From Flavobacteriaceae bacterium (GTDB taxonomy: Bacteria; Bacteroidota; Bacteroidia; Flavobacteriales; Flavobacteriaceae), in NCBI GenBank assembly GCA_029247985.1, contig JAQWKF010000094.1, positions 1 through 21,337 on the forward strand: a stretch of DNA of 21,337 nucleotides, read 5' to 3'. The notes under the pieces are model-generated. The model was not told the origin of the DNA and made no database searches. It saw only the letters and a program-made list of their open reading frames with translations. Every line of letters begins with the position of its first letter. The first letter of the stretch is position 1. Shown here piece by piece: positions 16,497 through 21,337 of the stretch. A program made the position numbers and the translations under genes.

Positions 16497-16556
16497 TGTT
16501 CCAATAAAATTTTTTTCTAAAAATTATATGCGTCTCTATTAGAGAGGATTTTTTGC

Positions 16557-16564
16557 TACTTTTA
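16557..16564 (+). promoter_or_regulatory. Weak candidate promoter of the response regulator
   Basis: TACTTTTA matches seven of eight positions of TAnnTTTG and ends 17 nt before the ATG at 16582. No TTG is seen at the right distance upstream. Just upstream is the small inverted repeat TCTCT-att-AGAGA (16533-16545). The 85 bp between nadE and the regulator hold no gene and otherwise only AT-rich sequence. Confidence 0.3.
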
Positions 16565-16581
16565 TAGTCAACTAATAATCC

Positions 16582-17217
16582 ATGATTCGCGTATTTATTG
16601 CTGATGCACACCCAGTCGTTCAAGAAGGTCTAAAGGCTTTTTTTCACAATTCGAAAGATATCAGTATTGTAGGAAAAGGACTTCATTACCGCGATTTGAC
16701 TGAACATCTACATTCAAAAAAAGCGGATATAGTCGTTCTCGAAATTGAACTTCCTGGTTTTGAAGAAATACGCGCACTGAGAAAACTTAAGGACACGTAC
16801 ACCAGCGTGAAATTTTTAATATTTACCTCACTGAGCGAAGAAATTTACGCAATCAGTGCCCTTAAATATGGCGCATCTGGATTTTTGTGTAAAGACAGCC
16901 CTATGAACATAATCAAGGATGCCATTTTAAAAATAAGTGCTGGCGGTATTTATATTACCAGCGAATTGGCAGAACACATGGCATTTAATGAAACGGCAAC
17001 CAATCCAAGAGTGTTGATTAACCGGTTATCGGAAAGGGAAATTCAAGTACTTCGCCTTTTAGTTAATGGAAAGCGCAATAAAGATATTGCCATAACACTG
17101 AGTATTAGCGACAAAACGGTAAGCACTTATCGCTCGAGGCTCATGAAAAAAATTAAAGTTAAAAATCTTGTTGAGATGTTAAATAAGCTTCAGCACATAG
17201 ACTTAGATATGTATTAA
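16582..17217 (+). CDS. LuxR-family response regulator with Glu in place of the phospho-acceptor Asp
   Basis: A 211-residue protein with a receiver-like domain (about 1-118) and a GerE/LuxR helix-turn-helix (about 147-205, starting LSEREIQVL). The layout is that of NarL/FixJ regulators. In the receiver domain the acidic pair is reduced to Asp8-Ala9, and the position of the phosphorylated Asp (after the VVL strand, before the LPG loop) is Glu54 (GAA at 16741-16743). Thr82 and Lys104 of the switch are kept. No histidine kinase gene is nearby. This suggests a pseudo-receiver that does not accept phosphate in the usual way or is fixed in an active-like state. Target genes are unknown. Its stop overlaps the dnaG stop by 4 bp in TTAA. 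Confidence 0.93.
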   Translation: MIRVFIADAHPVVQEGLKAFFHNSKDISIVGKGLHYRDLTEHLHSKKADIVVLEIELPGFEEIRALRKLKDTYTSVKFLIFTSLSEEIYAISALKYGASGFLCKDSPMNIIKDAILKISAGGIYITSELAEHMAFNETATNPRVLINRLSEREIQVLRLLVNGKRNKDIAITLSISDKTVSTYRSRLMKKIKVKNLVEMLNKLQHIDLDMY

Positions 17218-17255
17218 ACCACTCGGTTTAAACGACCGCTCAAAACCGTTTTGAG
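17214..17255. terminator. Tandem hairpins at the regulator/dnaG junction
   Basis: Two perfect stems follow each other. Hairpin 1 is TTAAACC-actc-GGTTTAA (17214-17231), which contains both stop codons. Hairpin 2 is CTCAAAAC-c-GTTTTGAG (17239-17255), followed on the plus strand by TTTGT. They lie within the last codons of dnaG and just past the regulator stop. They are AT-rich and the T-tract is short, so intrinsic termination of the regulator transcript is possible but not certain. Confidence 0.4.
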
Positions 17256-19169
17256 TTTGTGATACTGAACAATTTCTTCCAAAAGTTCTCTGTGATGACT
17301 ATCTATATCCTCAGCAGTATCGGATTGTAATGCTGCTACCTTTTCATCTATAAGCTGACATCTAAATCGCAAAATAACCTCGTGAACCCATCTGGCTAAG
17401 TTGGCCTTTTTGTTTTTAATGTAGATGTTCTTTCGTTCCCAGTCGTGAAGCGTATGTAACTCGTCCTCAAGCAATAAGTCTGAAACCTCCAATGCCAAAT
17501 TCGGTTCCAAATTAGCAACAAAAGCATCCATTTGAATAGCCGCTTTTTCGTTCAAAGCAGCCAATACCTTTGGATATAATCCCTTAAAAACAGCTGTCGA
17601 AAATGCAATTTCGTCTTGTTGTAAATCCAAATATATCTTTTCAAAAACACGCGCTGTGATTTTTGAAGTGACTAGTGAAAGCTCACCTGATTTTTCATCG
17701 GTTTTTAAAATCGGCTCTTCAAATTCGACTTCTTCATGTCCGTGAAGCAATAAAATTTTGATGATGTCCTTCTCGAGTTCAAAACGAGTGCTTACAGCCG
17801 CTACCTTTTTTTCTTGAGGAACTACCGACATGGGTTGGCTTGACACTTGTCTTAGTGGTTTATTTACCTTTTTTTGAGATACTTGCGCCAAAGTTGCAAA
17901 CAAAACTTCCTCGCTAATCTGCATCAAAGAAGCACATGATTTTACGTATACCTCTTGCTTAATTCTATCTGGTATTTTCGCAATGCTCTGCACCATTTCA
18001 CGAATGGTCTCAGCCTTTTTGAGTGGATCCTGAGCAGCTTCGTCGACCAGTAATGCAGCCTTAAACTGAATGAAATCCTTGGCGTTATTGATCAAAAAAT
18101 CCCGTACTTCTTCAAAGCTGTTTTCACGGGCAAAACTGTCTGGATCTTCGCCTTCAGGAAACATACAAACGCGCACATTCATACCCGCTTCCAAAATCAA
18201 ATCAATACCCCGTAGGGATGCACGAAGCCCCGCGGGATCGCCGTCAAACAAAACGGTGATATTTTTAGTGAGCCTACCAATAAGCCTTATTTGTTCTGGT
18301 GTCAGGGCAGTGCCTGAAGATGAAACTACATTCTTAACACCACGTTGATACATTTGAATAACATCGGTATATCCCTCAACCAAATAGCAGGTATCTTCTT
18401 TTGCAATGGTTTGTTTAGCTTGATAAAGGCCATACAATACCTTGCTTTTGTTGTAGATCTCGCTTTCAGGCGAATTCATGTATTTGGCTGCCTTTTTATC
18501 TTGGGTCAGTATGCGCCCACCAAAGCCCAATACACGCCCCGACATACTGTGAATGGGAAACATAACACGCCCCTTAAAGCGATCAAATTTTTTGTCCTCC
18601 TTGACAATACTAAGGCCCGTTTTCTCTAAAAAATCAAGCTGGTAGCCCGCTTTTTGCGCTGCATCTGTAAGCGCACTCCACGTATCAGGAGAATATCCCA
18701 ATTGAAAAAAGCGAATGGTTTCCTCGCTGAATCCACGCTCTTTAAAATAACTCAAACCAATGGCCTTTCCTTGAGTTGTTTCCCACATGGACTCTTCAAA
18801 AAAACTTACCGCATAAGCACTAACCAAATACATGCTTTCACGCGCACTAGCAGCAGCTTTTTGCTCATCATTCTGCTCAGTTTCCTCAATCTCAATATTG
18901 TATTTTTTAGCCAAATAACGGATAGCTTCTGGATAAGAAAAATGTTCGTGCTCCATCAAGAACGCAACCACGTTACCGCCCTTACCACTGGAAAAGTCTT
19001 TCCAGATTTGCTTTACAGGAGACACCATAAAACTAGGCGAACGCTCATCGGTAAACGGACTAAGTCCTTTGAAGTTAGCGCCCGATTTTTTGAGCTGAAC
19101 AAAATCCCCAATAACCTCCTCTAATCGAGCAGTGTCAAAAACAGCGTCTATGGTGGATTTATGTATCAT
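17214..19169 (-). CDS. dnaG: DNA primase DnaG without canonical zinc ligands
   Basis: DnaG makes the RNA primers for replication. The 651-residue protein has the N-terminal CHC2-type domain (1 to about 95), the catalytic RNA-polymerase core with FKGRVMFPI (about 198-206), the TOPRIM motifs EGYTDV (264-269) and DGDPAG (308-313), the EGEDPDSF segment (338-345) and a C-terminal region expected to bind DnaB. The four residues that hold zinc in most primases (Cys, His, Cys, Cys) are Ser37, Thr40, Asp58 and Ser61 here, while the surrounding fold-defining sequence (PSFMVSPVKQIWKDFSSGKGGN) is well kept. The catalytic residues look intact. It follows the polyprenyl synthase gene by 33 bp and is probably in the same transcript. 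Confidence 0.96.
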   Translation of the reverse strand: MIHKSTIDAVFDTARLEEVIGDFVQLKKSGANFKGLSPFTDERSPSFMVSPVKQIWKDFSSGKGGNVVAFLMEHEHFSYPEAIRYLAKKYNIEIEETEQNDEQKAAASARESMYLVSAYAVSFFEESMWETTQGKAIGLSYFKERGFSEETIRFFQLGYSPDTWSALTDAAQKAGYQLDFLEKTGLSIVKEDKKFDRFKGRVMFPIHSMSGRVLGFGGRILTQDKKAAKYMNSPESEIYNKSKVLYGLYQAKQTIAKEDTCYLVEGYTDVIQMYQRGVKNVVSSSGTALTPEQIRLIGRLTKNITVLFDGDPAGLRASLRGIDLILEAGMNVRVCMFPEGEDPDSFARENSFEEVRDFLINNAKDFIQFKAALLVDEAAQDPLKKAETIREMVQSIAKIPDRIKQEVYVKSCASLMQISEEVLFATLAQVSQKKVNKPLRQVSSQPMSVVPQEKKVAAVSTRFELEKDIIKILLLHGHEEVEFEEPILKTDEKSGELSLVTSKITARVFEKIYLDLQQDEIAFSTAVFKGLYPKVLAALNEKAAIQMDAFVANLEPNLALEVSDLLLEDELHTLHDWERKNIYIKNKKANLARWVHEVILRFRCQLIDEKVAALQSDTAEDIDSHHRELLEEIVQYHKLKTVLSGRLNRVV

Positions 19170-19202
19170 AAATTGAGTTCTAAAATAAGAAATTCAGTAA
19201 CG

Positions 19203-20180
19203 TTATTTCTTACGCTCAATAACATAACGCACCATTTCTTCTAGTGTGTCACGAAATTCGTTTTTTGGAAAGGTGTGAAGTTGTGCTAATGCCTTGTCTT
19301 TGTAAGCATGCATTTGAGCTGTCGCATAGTCCAATCCGCCCTGTTCTTTAACAAAAGCTATAACACTTTTGACACGCTTTTTATCTTTATTGTGATGTCT
19401 AACAGATTGAATCAGCCACTTTTTTTGTTTTTTGTCCGAATTATTGATGGCATAAATAAGCGGAAGTGTCATTTTTTTCTCTCGAATATCTATTCCTGTA
19501 GGCTTTCCTATTTTGGTCTCGCCATAATCAAATAAATCATCTTTTATTTGAAAAGCAATCCCGATATCTTCGCCAAACTGACGCAATTGCTCTACAGTTT
19601 CAGGTGAGGCGTGAACCGATGCGGCGCCAAGAGCACAACAAGAGGCAATCAATGTGGCTGTTTTTTGACGGATAATCTCCATGTAGATCGACTCGTCTAT
19701 ATCTAATCGTCGGGTTTTCTCAATTTGCAACAATTCGCCCTCACTCATTTCACGAACAGCAACGGATATTATCTCCAGTAAATCAAAATCTTTGTGGTCG
19801 ATGCAAAGCAGTAAGCCTTTTGAAAGCAGGTAGTCGCCCACCAAAACTGCAATTTTATTTTTCCACAGTGCATTGATAGAGAAGAATCCACGTCGCTGAT
19901 AGCTTTCATCAACAACGTCGTCATGAACAAGTGTAGCCGTATGTATAAGCTCTATTACAGAAGCAGCGCGATAGCAACGCTCATTAACCTCTTTTTCTTC
20001 TAGCATTTTAGCTACCATAAAAACAAACATGGGGCGCATTTGCTTACCCTTTCGATTGACGATATAGTGCGTAATGCGATTAAGAAGCGCCACGTGTGAT
20101 CGCATAGATGAGGAAAACTTATCCTCAAATAGCTCCATTTCTTTAGCAATGGGTTCTTTAAGCTGATCTACAATTTTCAT
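19203..20180 (-). CDS. Trans-polyprenyl diphosphate synthase (IspA/IspB type)
   Basis: An all-alpha prenyltransferase that condenses isopentenyl diphosphate with an allylic diphosphate, for quinone side chains or a related isoprenoid. With the ATG at 20180 it has 325 residues. It shows the first aspartate-rich motif DDVVD (87-91) in LVHDDVVDE, with GKQMRP before it for substrate binding, and the second motif DDLFD (214-218) in QIKDDLFDYG. The residues at positions 4 and 5 before the first motif (Ala-Thr) are small, as in long-chain synthases such as octaprenyl synthase; chain length cannot be fixed from sequence. The frame is open to an ATG at 20198, but the family begins close to MKIVDQLKEPI, so 20180 is chosen. 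Confidence 0.93.
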   Translation of the reverse strand: MKIVDQLKEPIAKEMELFEDKFSSSMRSHVALLNRITHYIVNRKGKQMRPMFVFMVAKMLEEKEVNERCYRAASVIELIHTATLVHDDVVDESYQRRGFFSINALWKNKIAVLVGDYLLSKGLLLCIDHKDFDLLEIISVAVREMSEGELLQIEKTRRLDIDESIYMEIIRQKTATLIASCCALGAASVHASPETVEQLRQFGEDIGIAFQIKDDLFDYGETKIGKPTGIDIREKKMTLPLIYAINNSDKKQKKWLIQSVRHHNKDKKRVKSVIAFVKEQGGLDYATAQMHAYKDKALAQLHTFPKNEFRDTLEEMVRYVIERKK

Positions 20181-20187
20181 TGGGCCA

Positions 20188-20214
20188 TAAAGATACAATA
20201 TAGTGTTTTAGCAA
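20188..20214 (-). promoter_or_regulatory. Candidate promoter of the polyprenyl synthase gene
   Basis: TTG (20214-20212), 16 nt, TATCTTTA (20195-20188) on the minus strand. The box and spacing are identical to those before gldB. The box ends 7 nt before the ATG at 20180, so the mRNA would be nearly leaderless. It lies in the 64-bp gap after rlmN, in which I see nothing else. Confidence 0.5.
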
Positions 20215-20244
20215 TTTGCCATGCAGCTGATTTTGAGTACCCAA

Positions 20245-21285
20245 TTAAGTCTTATTGGCCAATTGCCCACAAGCTGCATCAATATCTTTGCCGCGCGAAC
20301 GCCTTATCGTCACTGGAATATGGCTCTTTTCTAGTGCAGCAACATACTGGTTTATAGCATCGTCATCTGCTTGATTAAACTGATCGTTGCCAACGGGGTT
20401 ATATTCAATCAAATTGACCTTTGACGGCGTCTTTTTGCAAAATCGTACCAAAGCATCAATCTCGGCTTTGCTGTCGTTGATATTCTTCCAAACAACATAC
20501 TCATAAGTAACACGTGTCTTGGTCTTGCTAAACCAATAGCGTATGGAATCTTGTAAGTCCGTAAGCGGAAAAGAAGTACTAAAGGGCATGATTTGATTTC
20601 GGGTTTCTTCAATGGCACTGTGCAAGGAAACGGCCAACTTAAATCGAGGATATTCGTCAGCCATTTTAACGATCATTTTAGGAATACCTGAAGTGGAAAC
20701 GGTTATTCGTTTTGGAGACATCCCCATTCCTTCTGGACTTGTGATTTTGTCAATGGCTTTCATCACATTGGGGTAATTCATCATAGGCTCGCCCATCCCC
20801 ATAAAAACAATATTAGACAGCGGACGTTCAAAATGCTCCAAGCTTTGCTTATTAAGCATGGTCACTTGGTCAAAAATCTCATCTGGATTGAGGTTACGCA
20901 TCCTTTTGAGCTGGGAAGTGGCGCAAAAAGTACAGTCGAGGCTACAACCTACTTGGCTGGACACACAAGCCGTAGAACGGGTTTTTGCGGGTATCAAAAC
21001 AGATTCAACAACTTTGTCGTCATACAGACGCACAGCATTTTTGATTGTGCCGTCATCACTAATTTGCACCTTAGCGATATTGGTGTGGTTGATTATAAAG
21101 TGTTTGTCGAGCAAAGCACGATGTGCCTTGGAAAGGTTGGTCATTTGCTCGAAATCAATGGCTGCCTTTTGCCACAGCCACTCATACACTTGATTACCGT
21201 GAAAAGAGGGTGCGTTGTGTGAAACAAAAAAAGAACATATTTCTTCCTTTGAGCAACGACGTATATCTTTCTTAACCTCGGTCAT
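20245..21285 (-). CDS. rlmN: Dual-specificity RNA methyltransferase RlmN
   Basis: A radical-SAM enzyme that puts a C2 methyl on A2503 of 23S rRNA and on A37 of some tRNAs. The 346-residue protein has the CxxxCxxC cluster (Cys114, Cys118, Cys121, in VGCSLDCTFC). Cys107 sits seven residues before, as the mechanistic Cys of RlmN does, and Cys339 near the C terminus (DAACGQLA) matches the second methyl-carrying Cys. The SAM-binding GMGEPMMN is also present. An N-terminal helical domain precedes the barrel (about 1-100). The Ala at the Cfr-discriminating region and the overall length favour RlmN over Cfr. It starts 6 bp after the queA stop, so the two are probably co-transcribed. Confidence 0.95.
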   Translation of the reverse strand: MTEVKKDIRRCSKEEICSFFVSHNAPSFHGNQVYEWLWQKAAIDFEQMTNLSKAHRALLDKHFIINHTNIAKVQISDDGTIKNAVRLYDDKVVESVLIPAKTRSTACVSSQVGCSLDCTFCATSQLKRMRNLNPDEIFDQVTMLNKQSLEHFERPLSNIVFMGMGEPMMNYPNVMKAIDKITSPEGMGMSPKRITVSTSGIPKMIVKMADEYPRFKLAVSLHSAIEETRNQIMPFSTSFPLTDLQDSIRYWFSKTKTRVTYEYVVWKNINDSKAEIDALVRFCKKTPSKVNLIEYNPVGNDQFNQADDDAINQYVAALEKSHIPVTIRRSRGKDIDAACGQLANKT

Positions 21286-21291
21286 GAGGTG

Positions 21292-21337
21292 TTAGAGAAT
21301 AAGCATCGCATCTCCGTAAGAGTAAAAGCGATATTTA
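21292..21337 (-). CDS. queA: S-adenosylmethionine:tRNA ribosyltransferase-isomerase QueA (C-terminal fragment)
   Basis: Only the last 14 codons and the TAA stop are inside the window. They read KYRFYSYGDAMLIL, the very conserved C terminus of QueA, which builds the epoxyqueuosine precursor in tRNA. The rest of the gene lies beyond the right edge. The fragment is short, but this ending is distinctive. Confidence 0.8.
   Translation of the reverse strand, partial: KYRFYSYGDAMLIL

Noticed and set aside
16508..16525. AT-only inverted repeat AATTTTT/AAAAATT after nadE
   Set aside because: A stem without G or C in AT-rich DNA is expected by chance and would be a weak terminator.
18654..19124. Plus-strand open frame of 156 codons inside dnaG
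   Set aside because: Antisense to the well-conserved DnaG N-terminal region; composition is that of a shadow frame and no promoter is seen.
1..21337. Search for defence systems, mobile elements, phage genes, CRISPR, tRNA or rRNA genes
   Set aside because: All reading space is taken by recognisable core genes and short control regions; nothing supports any of these.

Overview
The window is a core-genome segment of a Bacteroidota bacterium, most likely order Flavobacteriales. Four things point there: adjacent gliding genes gldB and gldC; promoters of the Bacteroidota type (a -7 box like TAnnTTTG with an upstream TTG/TTTG) in place of E. coli-like ones; the bacteroidotal forms of MraY (long internal insert), FtsL and FtsQ; and a DnaG whose zinc ligands are replaced, which I recall from flavobacteria. 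DNA is AT-leaning and even throughout. I see no tRNA, rRNA, insertion sequence, CRISPR array or sign of recent transfer, and no gene-free stretch above 300 bp (the longest is 255 bp).

Left part (1-12741, all minus strand, read right to left): the division and cell wall (dcw) operon mraZ-rsmH-ftsL-ftsI-murE-mraY-murD-ftsW-murG-murC-ftsQ-ftsA, with ftsA cut by the window edge. Neighbouring genes overlap by 1-20 bp or lie 2-6 bp apart, so it reads as one translationally coupled unit. It makes the UDP-MurNAc-peptide (MurC, MurD, MurE), lipid I and II (MraY, MurG) and the septal synthase (FtsW, FtsI with FtsL and FtsQ). murF, murB and ddl are not in the cluster. Upstream of mraZ is a promoter covered by a direct-repeat array that looks like the MraZ operator, so the operon is probably autoregulated.

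Middle part (12742-16581): a 255-bp divergent control region, then a plus-strand pair (alpha/beta hydrolase, EngB-type GTPase) that converges on gldC-gldB (minus). gldB is divergent from nadE (plus) across only 24 bp.

Right part (16582-21337): an orphan LuxR-family response regulator (plus) whose phospho-acceptor Asp is Glu, convergent with dnaG. dnaG, a trans-polyprenyl synthase, rlmN and the last codons of queA follow on the minus strand.

This is mostly ordinary housekeeping DNA and I found no new multi-gene system. The points worth a second look are the MraZ operator, the Glu-for-Asp regulator, the zinc-less primase, the palindromes in the two divergent control regions, and the hairpins where the regulator meets dnaG.
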